From Amycolatopsis palatopharyngis (lineage in GTDB: Bacteria > Actinomycetota > Actinomycetes > Mycobacteriales > Pseudonocardiaceae): DNA of 64,000 bases. Where the stretch lies: assembly GCF_003385185.1 (NCBI RefSeq), contig NZ_PQHZ01000016.1, positions 54,401 to 118,400 on the forward strand, written 5' to 3'. Positions 32,967 through 41,387 of this stretch are shown here, piece after piece. Position numbers and translations under genes: made by a program. Positions within the stretch are counted from its first letter, which is position 1. The number at the start of each line of letters is the position of its first letter. The notes under the pieces were generated by a model, which had not been told where the DNA came from, ran no database searches, and saw nothing but the letters and a program-made list of their open reading frames with translations.

Positions 32967-35843
32967 TCATTCGGGGTTGAGGTGAATACTCGCTCCTGAA
33001 TGGGCCAGTGCGACACGGGTTTGCAATCCCAGCTTTCGAAGAGCCTTCGCCACATGTTGCTCGACCGTCCGCGGCGAAAGGAACAGTGCCTCCGCTATCT
33101 GTCGATTAGTGAGGCCCTGGGCGGCCAGTCGGGCGACGTCCCGCTCCCGTGGGGACAGCGCGGCACCGTAACCCTTGCGCCCACGTTTTCTTTCACCGTC
33201 CTGGAATCGGCCGAGAGTTCGCTTGCACCGGGTCATGTCCCGTTGCAGGCCGAGTCGTGTGTAGGTGTCGAGGGCACTGGTGAAGTACCTGGCCGCATCC
33301 GTTGTGTTCCCGGCCTGCGCGGCGAATCGGGCCGCCGATTCATTCGACCTGGCAGCGGACAGCAGACTGGGTAACTCCGCATATAGCGCCGCAACCTCGC
33401 CGAAATGAGTCGCGGCCTCATCCGCCCCGCCTTTCCTCGCGGTGATGAACGCCTGGCACTCAGCAGCGGCAGCCGACGCGAGTGGCGCGTCGCAACCGGC
33501 GATGCCTGCGGTGTATTCCTCGGAAAGGCGGACAGCGTCGTCGATGCGGCCACTGCGCACGAATGCCTGTACCGCGACCGGCGCGAGATCTGCGGCCCAG
33601 ACCCAATTGCCTTTACGGCGCATCCGATCAATTCCGGCTTCCGCTTCCGTTACCGCGGCGGCGACAGCGCCCTGTGCCAGACGCAACGTGGTTTTTCCCG
33701 CGTCGGCCGCCGCGAGGATGGGAAAGCTGCCTCCCGCGGAGGAGGCGGCCTTGGTGAACTGCTCGGTAGCGACGGGCCAGTCGCTGTGCGCGAGTGAGAC
33801 CCAGGCGAGCGCGAGCCAGGCTTCGGCGGCGAGGAAGTGGCTTTCTCCGGCGGTGTGGATCATTTCTCGCGCATGCGTGCCCAACGCATCCCAGTTGCCG
33901 GTGAGCGCGTCGAGTCGTAGCCGTGTACCGGTGGTCAGCAGTGACAGGTACGGGTCCTCATCCGTCTCGATGAGCTGACCGGCCTTCTCGAGGAAGTCCT
34001 TTGACTGCTGGAAATGTCCGTTCCATGCCGTGCCGTCGGCGAGATTGACGAAGGCACGCGTCAACTGCTTGCGAACCTTGCCCGAAGCATCCTCGTCCCA
34101 CAGGCCGGCCACCACGTCCCAGACGGAGGGATCGGCGCGCTGAATGAGCACGGTGACGCGATTGGCGAGCAGGTTCATGCGGAGTTCGTCGTCGTTGTTG
34201 TCCCGCGCGATTCGTTCGGCCTCACCGAGCCAGCGCAGGTTCGCCTCGACCGGGGCCGGTCCGAACGACGGCATCGTCAGGCTGGCCAGACCACGCGCCA
34301 CGAGTGTGGCGTGCCGCTGCAGGTCATCGATGGCCAACTCGATCTCCGTGGTCCCGGCCTCCACCAATCCCACCTGGTTGATCAGTAGCCGACCCAGGTT
34401 CAGCCGCACCTCGGCACGAGTGGCACGGCTCAACCGCTCGTCCCGCAGTACGGCACGTAACCGCTCGATCGTGTGGGCCTGCACGATGCCGTGGGAGGCC
34501 TCGCAGCTGAACCGGACGGCGAACGTGTTGCGGGCAGGCAGCGGAAGGTCCGGATCGTCCAACGCGTCTTCCAGCAGGATCAGCGCGGAGGCTACGTCGC
34601 CCGCGCCCATGGCGAGGTCGACGGCGGTGCGGGTGTGGCGCGCCCATGCCTCGAAATTCCCTGCCTGCCGATGATGCTGCGCCAGCCGCAGTTCGGGCGG
34701 GGTGGACGACGCCGCCAGCAGTTCGGCCGTCCGAGCGTGCAGGAGTCGGCGTGGCGGACCGGGCACGGCGGCGTACACGACATCTCGGGCCAGGGGAGGT
34801 CGAAACCCGTATCGTCGATCGGCGGTTTCGTGGAGCAACCCGGCGCGCAATGCCCGCACCACGCCATCGGCCACCCGGCGCGCGGGAAGCCCGGCAACGG
34901 TCGCGATCTCGCTTTCCGTGGCAGGTTCCTCCAGTACCGCTATCGCACTGAGCACGGCCACCGAGGTCGGTCCCAGTTCGGAGACGCGCAGGCCCAGGCG
35001 ATCACACAACGACCGTGGCGGGTCCAGTGCATCGAGCAGTTCCGGCCTGAGCTCGTTACGCGTCGGCGGTGCGGAACCGAGGCGGCGGCGTAGATCCGCC
35101 AGCAGTTCAGCCACCAGTCGCGGGATCCCAGCGGTTCGCTGGTGTAGTTCGTCGGCGAACCCGACCGGTACCGCCGAGAGTTCGAGCAGGCTTGCGGCCA
35201 TCTCGCGCACCTCGGCGGGGGCGAGAGGACCCAGGGCGATCCGAGTCGTCGCCATGCCGGCGACCGATTCGACGACTCGCGGTGTGGGGTGGCCCGCCGA
35301 GATCTCCTCGGGTCGCAAGGTGAGGATGACGGACAATTCAGGTGGCGGACTGCGGGTCAGGAAGATCAGCAGGTCCGCGGTCTCCTGGTCGCACCAGTGC
35401 ACGTCCTCGACGACCAGAATCGCCTGCCCCAGCCCGCCCAGCAGTTGCCGGATCGAGTGGAACGCCTCGTTACGGCCGGACATCGGTCCGTTGAGGGCGG
35501 CAACCGCGGATTTCAGCTGTCCGGTGGTCGTGTCAGTTCCCGAGGTGACCTGCCGCAAAGCGTCGACGATCGGGCCATACGGAAGCGGCGTGGACAGTGG
35601 CAGGCAAGCACCCGTCAGCACCTGGCGGTTCCGGTGTCGCGGATGCCGGAGCGCTTGACGGACAAGTTCGCTCTTGCCGATCCCGGCCTCGCCCTCCACT
35701 CGCACGACTTTCGGCGGGGCGGACAGGGAGTCGAGCAGGCGGGCAAGCTCATCCGAACTGCCGGCGAAGGTCTCGGCCGTCGACGCCCTGCGTTCCCCAC
35801 GGCATCCGGCCGTGGCGGCTGAGCTGGAACGCAGGAGGACCAT
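32967..35843 (-). CDS. Large ATP-binding LuxR-family (LAL-type) regulator
   Basis: 958 residues from ATG 35843. Walker A is GEAGIGKS (51-58) and Walker B is ILVVEDVHWCDQETADLL. A long middle region (~350-880) is alpha-helical TPR-like repeats, and the C-terminus is a GerE HTH (LSPRERDVARLAAQGLTNRQ, SPRTVEQHVAKALRKLGLQ). These MalT-like STAND regulators bind a ligand and ATP, then oligomerise to activate transcription. It lies between two subtilase genes and is divergent from protease B, so control of both proteases is the simplest inference. The open frame upstream to 36077 overlaps the promoter of protease B and is not counted. Confidence 0.9.
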   Translation of the reverse strand: MVLLRSSSAATAGCRGERRASTAETFAGSSDELARLLDSLSAPPKVVRVEGEAGIGKSELVRQALRHPRHRNRQVLTGACLPLSTPLPYGPIVDALRQVTSGTDTTTGQLKSAVAALNGPMSGRNEAFHSIRQLLGGLGQAILVVEDVHWCDQETADLLIFLTRSPPPELSVILTLRPEEISAGHPTPRVVESVAGMATTRIALGPLAPAEVREMAASLLELSAVPVGFADELHQRTAGIPRLVAELLADLRRRLGSAPPTRNELRPELLDALDPPRSLCDRLGLRVSELGPTSVAVLSAIAVLEEPATESEIATVAGLPARRVADGVVRALRAGLLHETADRRYGFRPPLARDVVYAAVPGPPRRLLHARTAELLAASSTPPELRLAQHHRQAGNFEAWARHTRTAVDLAMGAGDVASALILLEDALDDPDLPLPARNTFAVRFSCEASHGIVQAHTIERLRAVLRDERLSRATRAEVRLNLGRLLINQVGLVEAGTTEIELAIDDLQRHATLVARGLASLTMPSFGPAPVEANLRWLGEAERIARDNNDDELRMNLLANRVTVLIQRADPSVWDVVAGLWDEDASGKVRKQLTRAFVNLADGTAWNGHFQQSKDFLEKAGQLIETDEDPYLSLLTTGTRLRLDALTGNWDALGTHAREMIHTAGESHFLAAEAWLALAWVSLAHSDWPVATEQFTKAASSAGGSFPILAAADAGKTTLRLAQGAVAAAVTEAEAGIDRMRRKGNWVWAADLAPVAVQAFVRSGRIDDAVRLSEEYTAGIAGCDAPLASAAAAECQAFITARKGGADEAATHFGEVAALYAELPSLLSAARSNESAARFAAQAGNTTDAARYFTSALDTYTRLGLQRDMTRCKRTLGRFQDGERKRGRKGYGAALSPRERDVARLAAQGLTNRQIAEALFLSPRTVEQHVAKALRKLGLQTRVALAHSGASIHLNPE

Positions 35844-36076
35844 CCAGGGAGCGTAGGCCGGGTGATCGCCCGGTCGATACCTTCTTTGGCAGGTTGCTTG
35901 GGCGGTCCTGTCGCAATAGATGCGTATCCCTAGAAAGCGGAGGTTTGCTTGTCTCCGCCTCGTTGCTCGCCAACAGTGTTGAGCACTGTGACCGAGGTGA
36001 GTGGCCATTGTGGAGGTCGTTCGCATTGTGGCCGCGACACCTTCGACGGTCGATCTCACTTTCTGGAAGGGACGCA
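35844..36076. promoter_or_regulatory. Divergent promoter region, LAL regulator / subtilase B
   Basis: This 233-bp region separates the divergent starts. GCGGAG and CTCCGC, ten bases apart near 35940-35965, can pair, and a CCGGG...CCCGG symmetry lies near 35860. GGAAGGG at 36066-36072 is the ribosome site of subtilase B. No gene is visible. Confidence 0.4.
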
Positions 36077-37609
36077 ATGAAGCGAGAGAGACATCTGTGG
36101 AGAAGGCTGCCGGCTGCGGCCGTCCTCGTCACGACAGCCGTGGCGATGGCCGCGGCTTCGACCGGCCCCGCCATCGCTGCCGCACCCGAGGGCGACGTGG
36201 TGCAGACGGCCGAGCACGTCGACGGTAGCTACATCGTGGTGCTGAAGGAGGGAATGCAGGCGACGGCGAACGCGTCGGCGATAGAACAGGCGTCGGCATC
36301 ACTCGCGGCGCGATATGGCGGTTCACTGAACGACACCTACACCGCGACAATCCACGGCTTCTCGGTCCGCGGGCTGTCCGAACAGGACGCCGGGCGACTG
36401 GCTGCCGACCCTTCGGTGCGCACCGTGTACGAGGACGGCATCACCCGCGGCATCGGCTCCCAGCAGAACCCGCCTTCCTACGGAATGGACCGGGTCGACC
36501 AGCGGAGCTCGTCGCTCGACCAGACATACAACTACAGCAACTCGGCCTCCGACGTCACCGCCTACGTCATCGACACCGGGATCGCGCCGTCGAACCCGGA
36601 ATGGGAAGGCCGGGCGAGTTACGGCTACGACTTCATCGACGACGATCGTGAGGCCCAGGACTGCCACGGGCACGGCAGCCATACGGCGGGCACCATCGGG
36701 AGCAAGAGCTACGGCCTGGCAAAGCAGGTAGACATCGTCGCCGTCCGTGCGCTGGGTTGCGACAACGCAGGGCCGGACTCGGCCACGGTGAGCGCGATGG
36801 AGTGGGTGGCCGAGAACGGCACCAAACCGGCCGTGGTGAACATGAGCCTGGGTATGTACGACGTGGGCGTCGGCGACGAGCAGGTGAAGAGCCTGGTGGA
36901 TCAGGGATTCGTCGTGGTGGTCGCGGCCGGTAACAGCTCGGCCGACGCGTGCGGTACCAGTCCCGCGCGGGTTCCCGAGGCCATCACCGTCGCGGCCACC
37001 GATCGCCGCGACAACCGTTCGAGCTTCTCCAACTACGGCAGCTGCGTGGACCTGTTCGCGCCGGGCAGCAACATCACCTCCACCGGGATCAACAGCGGTT
37101 CGTCCACGATGAGCGGTACGTCGATGGCCAGTCCGCACGTGGCCGGTGCCGCCGCCATGTATCTGCAGACCGACCCGTCGGCGACCCCGGCGAAGGTTGC
37201 CCAGGAACTCGCCAGCAACGCCACCGACGGTGTCGTGGGCAACCCTGGTAGCGGCTCGCCGAACCTCCTGCTCTACACCGGTTTCATCGGGGGCGATGAG
37301 CCGGGTAATCCGGATCCGGACCCGCCGGGTGACGCTCCGGAGGCCAGTTTCACGGTGCAGTGCGGGTTCAACACCGGTTGCGCCTTCGATGCCAGTGCCT
37401 CCACCGACGACACCGGTATCGCCTCGTACGCCTGGGACTTCGGCGACGGCAACACCGGCACCGGGGAAACCACCCGGCACGACTACGCCACCGCTGGCAA
37501 CCACACCTCCACCCTGACCGTCACCGACAACGACGGCAACACCGACAGCACCCAGCGCACCCTGCAGTGCTACGACTTCGGCACCTCCGCCTACTGCTTC
37601 CCAGCCTGA
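36077..37609 (+). CDS. Secreted subtilisin-like serine protease with C-terminal PKD domain (B)
   Basis: 510 residues from ATG 36077. Signal peptide 1-36; I9 propeptide ~49-122 (SYIVVLKEGMQ); S8 domain with Asp166 (AYVIDTGI), His199 (CHGHGSHTAGT) and Ser349 (SGTSMASPHVAG), and AAGNSS for the oxyanion Asn. The C-terminal PKD domain is identical in protein sequence to that of protease A over the last ~97 residues, while the catalytic domains clearly diverge. It is divergent from the LAL regulator. Paralog of protease A with a homogenised tail. Confidence 0.95.
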   Translation: MKRERHLWRRLPAAAVLVTTAVAMAAASTGPAIAAAPEGDVVQTAEHVDGSYIVVLKEGMQATANASAIEQASASLAARYGGSLNDTYTATIHGFSVRGLSEQDAGRLAADPSVRTVYEDGITRGIGSQQNPPSYGMDRVDQRSSSLDQTYNYSNSASDVTAYVIDTGIAPSNPEWEGRASYGYDFIDDDREAQDCHGHGSHTAGTIGSKSYGLAKQVDIVAVRALGCDNAGPDSATVSAMEWVAENGTKPAVVNMSLGMYDVGVGDEQVKSLVDQGFVVVVAAGNSSADACGTSPARVPEAITVAATDRRDNRSSFSNYGSCVDLFAPGSNITSTGINSGSSTMSGTSMASPHVAGAAAMYLQTDPSATPAKVAQELASNATDGVVGNPGSGSPNLLLYTGFIGGDEPGNPDPDPPGDAPEASFTVQCGFNTGCAFDASASTDDTGIASYAWDFGDGNTGTGETTRHDYATAGNHTSTLTVTDNDGNTDSTQRTLQCYDFGTSAYCFPA

Positions 37610-37657
37610 CCACCCACAAAACCCGGGGCGGGGCCACCACAACGGCGGCCCCGCCCC
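37320..37657 (+). repeat. 338-bp inverted repeat, right arm (PKD end of subtilase B)
   Basis: Partner of 31170-31507 in inverted orientation, 5.8 kb apart. Recombination between the arms would flip the segment with both catalytic domains and the LAL regulator while keeping both protease reading frames intact, because the arms encode the same peptide. Confidence 0.95.
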
Positions 37658-37659
37658 GG
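37623..37659 (+). terminator. Hairpin terminator of subtilase B
   Basis: A 13-bp stem (arm CCGGGGCGGGGCC) with an 11-nt loop lies 14 bp past the stop codon; it is the twin of the hairpin at 31170. Confidence 0.85.
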
Positions 37660-37747
37660 CGCAGTTCTGTACACGTGGCAGGCGGCTTCTTGTTCTCACG
37701 GACTGAATGCGAGGCGGGGGTCCTGTTTGGACGCGTTCAGCTACCTG

Positions 37748-38344
37748 TCATATCTCGGCTCGGGTGACGGTTCGAGCGTGCAGGAGTAGCCACTCTTCGA
37801 TGTCGTCGGGGGTCGCGGCGCCTACCAATGTGTCCAGTGCGTAGCCGTCCTCGAGTGCCACGAAACTGCGTGCCAGCACAGGCGCGGCCGCGGTGAGCCG
37901 GAATTCCTCGGCGTGCTCGCCGGCTTCGAGTACGCGCTGGTAGAGGGCGGTCTGCTGGGCCACGAACGCCCGTTGCAGCTCGGTGGTGGCTTGGTTGCGG
38001 AGCGCGACGGGCAGCAACTCGAACAGCAGGCGCGTGGTGTTCTCGGTGTCGTCGTCGCGGGGGAGTCCTGAACGGATGCAGGCACGCAGTTGCTGTACGG
38101 AGCCTGCTGCCTCCGCGATCTGCTCTGCACGGCGCTGGCAGTAGACGGCACTCGCGTGTTCGAACACGGCAGCCAATAGATCTTGAATGTCCGGGTAGTA
38201 GTACAGCACCGATGCCGGGGTCAGGCCTGCTCGCTCGGCGACGTCGCGCAGTTTCGCGGCGGCCGATCCATGTTCGAGCACGGTCTCCGCGGCGGCGTTG
38301 ACCAGCTGGGCTCGTCGTGCGGTCTGGTTCTTCGGGCGGGGCAT
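37748..38344 (-). CDS. TetR-family regulator of the nitrilase/permease operon
   Basis: 198 residues from ATG 38344. HTH: RRAQLVNAAAETVLEHGSAA, KLRDVAERAGLTPASVLYYY and PDIQDLLAAVFEHA. It diverges from the C-N hydrolase and permease genes, and a perfect 11-bp inverted repeat sits in the shared promoter region, the classical TetR self-regulating layout. The acid/amine ligand is unknown; a substrate or product of the neighbouring amidase is a fair guess. Confidence 0.9.
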   Translation of the reverse strand: MPRPKNQTARRAQLVNAAAETVLEHGSAAAKLRDVAERAGLTPASVLYYYPDIQDLLAAVFEHASAVYCQRRAEQIAEAAGSVQQLRACIRSGLPRDDDTENTTRLLFELLPVALRNQATTELQRAFVAQQTALYQRVLEAGEHAEEFRLTAAAPVLARSFVALEDGYALDTLVGAATPDDIEEWLLLHARTVTRAEI

Positions 38345-38392
38345 GCCTGGATCCTCGCACGTCATGAAGTCGTTGGGGGTTGACAACCAGAA

Positions 38393-38421
38393 ATTCATTA
38401 AACAAACTTCGTTTAATGAAT
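38393..38421. promoter_or_regulatory. TetR operator (perfect 11-bp inverted repeat)
   Basis: ATTCATTAAAC and GTTTAATGAAT are perfectly complementary arms separated by 7 bp. The site lies between the TetR start (38344) and the C-N hydrolase start (38442) and is unusually AT-rich for this genome. Confidence 0.8.
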
Positions 38422-38441
38422 CCGACCCACAAGGAGGCCTC

Positions 38442-39368
38442 ATGAGGCAACCGCTGCCCATGGCCCTTGTTCAGGCCCCCGCCTGTCCGGGGAGTGACTT
38501 TGCCGAGTTCTCTTCGAGCCTGGAACAGCTCGTCCGTACCTCTCCGCACGTCAGTCTGGTCGTCTACCCCGAGTTGCATCTGTGCGCCGATCTGCCGGTA
38601 GGGGGTGCGGCCGCGGCGATGGAGGCGACCGCGGAGCCGCTGGACGGGCCCCGCGATCGTGCGCTGGCCGAGCTCGCGGGCGATCTCGGGATCTGGTTGG
38701 CACCCGGAACGGTGTATGAGCGCGGCGCTGACAACGAAATCTTCAACACTGTTTCCGTGTACTCCCCCCAGGGGAGGCGGATTGCGTACTACCGCAAGAT
38801 CTTCCCGTGGCGGCCCTACGAAACGACGACGCCGGGCTCGCAGTTCGTGGTGTTCGACATGGCGGGTTTCGGCCGCGTCGGGCTGTCTATCTGTTACGAC
38901 GCCTGGTTCCCCGAACACGCCCGCCATCTCGCGTGGATGGGTGCCGAACTCGTCCTCAACCTGGTGCGGACACCGACGGTCGATCGGGCGCAGGAAACCG
39001 TACTTGCCCGCGCGACCGCGATCACCAACCAGGTCTTCATCGGCAGCGTCAACGCGGCGGGTCCCGACGGACTGGGCCGGAGTCTGCTGGTCGATCCCGA
39101 GGGATCCGTGCTCAGCGAAGCGCGCGGTGATGAAAGCGTTGTCCTGGACGCCACGGTGGATCTCGCAGAGGTGACCAAGGTTCGTGAGTACGGCACGGCT
39201 GGCTTGAATCGCATGTGGAGCCAGTTCCATCCGGAGGACACACCACTGTCGCTGCCGTTGTACGGCGGCCAGATCACCCCGGGCACTTGGAACAGCGGTC
39301 ACGGTCCACATGCGAGCACGTCCGGCGCACCTGCCGTCGTGGCTGTCTCGGCCGAGGGGAGTTCGTGA
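38442..39368 (+). CDS. Carbon-nitrogen hydrolase (nitrilase superfamily)
   Basis: 308 residues from ATG 38442 with AAGGAGG upstream. The Glu-Lys-Cys triad is Glu44 (VVYPELHLC), Lys119 (AYYRKIFPW) and Cys151 (GLSICYDAWFPEHA). The family cleaves amides, carbamoyl compounds or nitriles. The SICYDAWFPE context is of the aliphatic amidase / omega-amidase side rather than a true nitrilase. It is co-translated with an APC amino-acid permease (TGATG), which suggests import and deamidation of an amide-bearing amino acid or amine derivative. Regulated by the divergent TetR. Confidence 0.9.
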   Translation: MRQPLPMALVQAPACPGSDFAEFSSSLEQLVRTSPHVSLVVYPELHLCADLPVGGAAAAMEATAEPLDGPRDRALAELAGDLGIWLAPGTVYERGADNEIFNTVSVYSPQGRRIAYYRKIFPWRPYETTTPGSQFVVFDMAGFGRVGLSICYDAWFPEHARHLAWMGAELVLNLVRTPTVDRAQETVLARATAITNQVFIGSVNAAGPDGLGRSLLVDPEGSVLSEARGDESVVLDATVDLAEVTKVREYGTAGLNRMWSQFHPEDTPLSLPLYGGQITPGTWNSGHGPHASTSGAPAVVAVSAEGSS

Positions 39369-40720
39369 TGTCTTCCCAGAACAATGATCTCGTCGCCAAG
39401 CTCACGTTGCCCTCGGTCGTGCTCATCGGTGTGGCCTATATGGCACCCGTCATTGTGGTGACCACCTTCGGGGTGATCGCGTCCACGACGGACGGCAGTG
39501 CGCCACTGGCCTACATCTTTACCACCGTCGCGATGCTGCTGACCGCACTCAGTTACAGCAAAATGGCCCGGGCGTTCCCGAAATCCGGGTCGGTCTACAC
39601 CTACGCACGCAGAATGCTGGGTTCACGTATAGGTTTCCTGGCAGGGTGGGCCATCCTGCTGGACTACTTCTTCCTGCCCATGGTCGCCTGGCTGATCCAG
39701 TCGATCTATCTCAATGCGCAGTTCCCCGCCGTTCCGGTCTGGATCTGGCTGATCATCAACATCGTCCTGACCACCGGCATCAACATCGTCGGCATCGTGC
39801 TCACCGACCGGGTCAACAAGACCTTGATGGCGCTGACGCTCACCGGCATCGTGGCCTTGGCGACCGTGTGTGTGCATTACCTGTCCACCACCTCGACCGG
39901 GCCACCGGCCGACGCGTTCTGGAACTCAGGAACCACGGTCACCGCGGTCGTCGCCGGTGCCGCCATCGCGGCCTACTCGTTCCTCGGTTTCGACGCCGTC
40001 AGCACGCTCAGCGAGGAAACCCACCAACCACAGCGATCCATCCCGAGAGCGATCGTGCTCATCGTCGTCATCGGTGGGCTGATTTTCGTGACGATGTCGT
40101 TCCTGCTGCAATGGGTCCACCCCGGAGGGCAGTTCGACAACCCAGAGGCCGCTGGGTACTCCATCGCGGCTCTGGTCGGCGGTACGACCTTCGCCAATGT
40201 CGTCAACGTCATCGGGATCACCGGCGGATTCGCGTCCGGACTGGCGATCCAGGCGAGCACGAGCCGCCTGCTCTACGTCATGGGTCGTGACGGTGTGCTT
40301 CCCCGCAGCTTCTTCGGTCGCCTGCACCCGAAGCTTCGTACTCCAGTGCCGAACCTGCTGCTCATCGGCGTCGTCGCGATGATCGCGCTGACCCTGAACC
40401 TGGACCTGGCCCTGTCGTTCATCAACTTCGGCGCCTTTCTCGGCTTCACCCTGGTCAACGTCTCGGTCATCGCTTACTTCATTCGCCATCGGCACCGATC
40501 GCAACGGCCCTCGCCACTGGGGTACCTGCTTGTGCCCGCCGTCGGCGCGGCCGTGAACGTGTACCTGTTGAGCCAGCTCAGCTCCACCGCGATCTACCTC
40601 GGTCTCGGCTGGCTGGCGCTGGGAATCATGTACCTCATCGTTCTCACCAAGGGACTTCGGCAGCCCGTGCCCGAGTTCGCCATGACAGACAAGCCAACTC
40701 AGGAGCCAGCGCCGGTGTAA
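39368..40720 (+). CDS. APC-family amino acid/amine permease
   Basis: 450 residues from ATG 39368, overlapping the hydrolase stop by 1 nt. About 12 transmembrane helices. TM1 has GVAYMAPVIVVTTFG with the APC helix break, and YSFLGFDAVSTLSEETHQPQ in TM6 and after is characteristic of the APC superfamily. It carries amino acids or amines, probably proton-coupled. The operon with an amidase suggests the substrate is the amide hydrolysed by that enzyme. Confidence 0.93.
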   Translation: MSSQNNDLVAKLTLPSVVLIGVAYMAPVIVVTTFGVIASTTDGSAPLAYIFTTVAMLLTALSYSKMARAFPKSGSVYTYARRMLGSRIGFLAGWAILLDYFFLPMVAWLIQSIYLNAQFPAVPVWIWLIINIVLTTGINIVGIVLTDRVNKTLMALTLTGIVALATVCVHYLSTTSTGPPADAFWNSGTTVTAVVAGAAIAAYSFLGFDAVSTLSEETHQPQRSIPRAIVLIVVIGGLIFVTMSFLLQWVHPGGQFDNPEAAGYSIAALVGGTTFANVVNVIGITGGFASGLAIQASTSRLLYVMGRDGVLPRSFFGRLHPKLRTPVPNLLLIGVVAMIALTLNLDLALSFINFGAFLGFTLVNVSVIAYFIRHRHRSQRPSPLGYLLVPAVGAAVNVYLLSQLSSTAIYLGLGWLALGIMYLIVLTKGLRQPVPEFAMTDKPTQEPAPV

Positions 40721-40728
40721 CAGGTCAT

Positions 40729-40791
40729 CCGGGCACCCGCCACGCCGCCGAGCGCCGATCAGGGATCACGCTGGCGTGGCGGGTCGCCCGG
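40729..40791. terminator. Long hairpin terminator after the permease
   Basis: CCCGCCACGCC (40736-40746) pairs with GGCGTGGCGGG (40773-40783), and outer CCGGGC pairs with GCCCGG (40786-40791), giving a 17-bp stem with one small bulge and a 26-nt loop. It separates the permease from the convergent HxlR gene. Confidence 0.75.
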
Positions 40792-40842
40792 TGCCGGTGA
40801 AAGCCGTGGTCAGCACGCCGGACAGGGAACAAGACCAACCCG

Positions 40843-41295
40843 TCACACGGCGGCGCCGGGGCCGGGCAGCAGGTCGACGTCGCCCGCGTGCATCGATTCG
40901 CCGCAGCGGGCGCAGCGTAGGTCGACACCGCTGATCTCGCCGCAAGCGTGGTGGCGGTAGAGCACTGGCGGACCTGCTTCGCCGGCCAGCCATTTGTCCC
41001 CCCACCCGACCATGACCATGAGCAGGTCCACCAGCTCGACGCCTTTCTCCGTCAGGTGATACTCGTACCGCGGCCGCTGGTCGTAGGGATGGCGCTCGAG
41101 TACGCCCTGGTCGACGAGGTGGTTCAGCCGCTCGGTCAGGACCTTGCGGGAGATCCCGAGGTCGCCCTGGAGCTGGTCGAACCGGCTCAGCCCGACCCAT
41201 ACGTCCCGCAGGATCAGCGGCGACCAGGGCTCCCCGATGACATCGAGCGTGCGCGCGATCGAGCAAGCCATCTGACTGAAGTTGGTGCGTTGCAT
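40843..41295 (-). CDS. HxlR-family transcriptional regulator with Cys-containing tail
   Basis: 150 residues. The HxlR winged helix is seen in ACSIARTLDVIGEPWSPLIL, RDVWVGLSRFDQLQGDLG, ISRKVLTERLNHLVDQGVLE and YHLTEKGVELVDLLMVMVGW. The C-terminus extends ~40 residues beyond the minimal domain and contains ACGEISGVDLRCARCGE, whose three or four cysteines could bind zinc or sense redox state. Divergent from the DHFR-like gene, with a 15-bp palindrome between. Confidence 0.88.
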   Translation of the reverse strand: MQRTNFSQMACSIARTLDVIGEPWSPLILRDVWVGLSRFDQLQGDLGISRKVLTERLNHLVDQGVLERHPYDQRPRYEYHLTEKGVELVDLLMVMVGWGDKWLAGEAGPPVLYRHHACGEISGVDLRCARCGESMHAGDVDLLPGPGAAV

Positions 41296-41317
41296 GGAAC
41301 CAATCTAACAAATCGGG

Positions 41318-41332
41318 GTTCCCTTAGGGAAC
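41318..41332. promoter_or_regulatory. Perfect palindrome, candidate HxlR operator
   Basis: GTTCCCTTAGGGAAC is perfect over 6-bp arms around TTA. It is 23 bp from the HxlR start and about 56 bp from the DHFR-like start, where one dimer could control both genes. Confidence 0.55.
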
Positions 41333-41387
41333 TGATGACGCTATGCTCGCGAAGTCTCTTGAAGGAACTCCAGAAAGGATCTCGGAG

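Noticed and set aside
35844..36077. N-terminal extension of the LAL regulator by 78 residues
   Set aside because: It has Cys/Arg-rich non-native codon use and overlaps the promoter of the divergent subtilase; ATG 35843 begins a typical STAND protein.
31170..37657. The protease pair as a composite transposon
   Set aside because: The inverted arms encode the PKD domains and terminators, not a transposase or typical IS ends.
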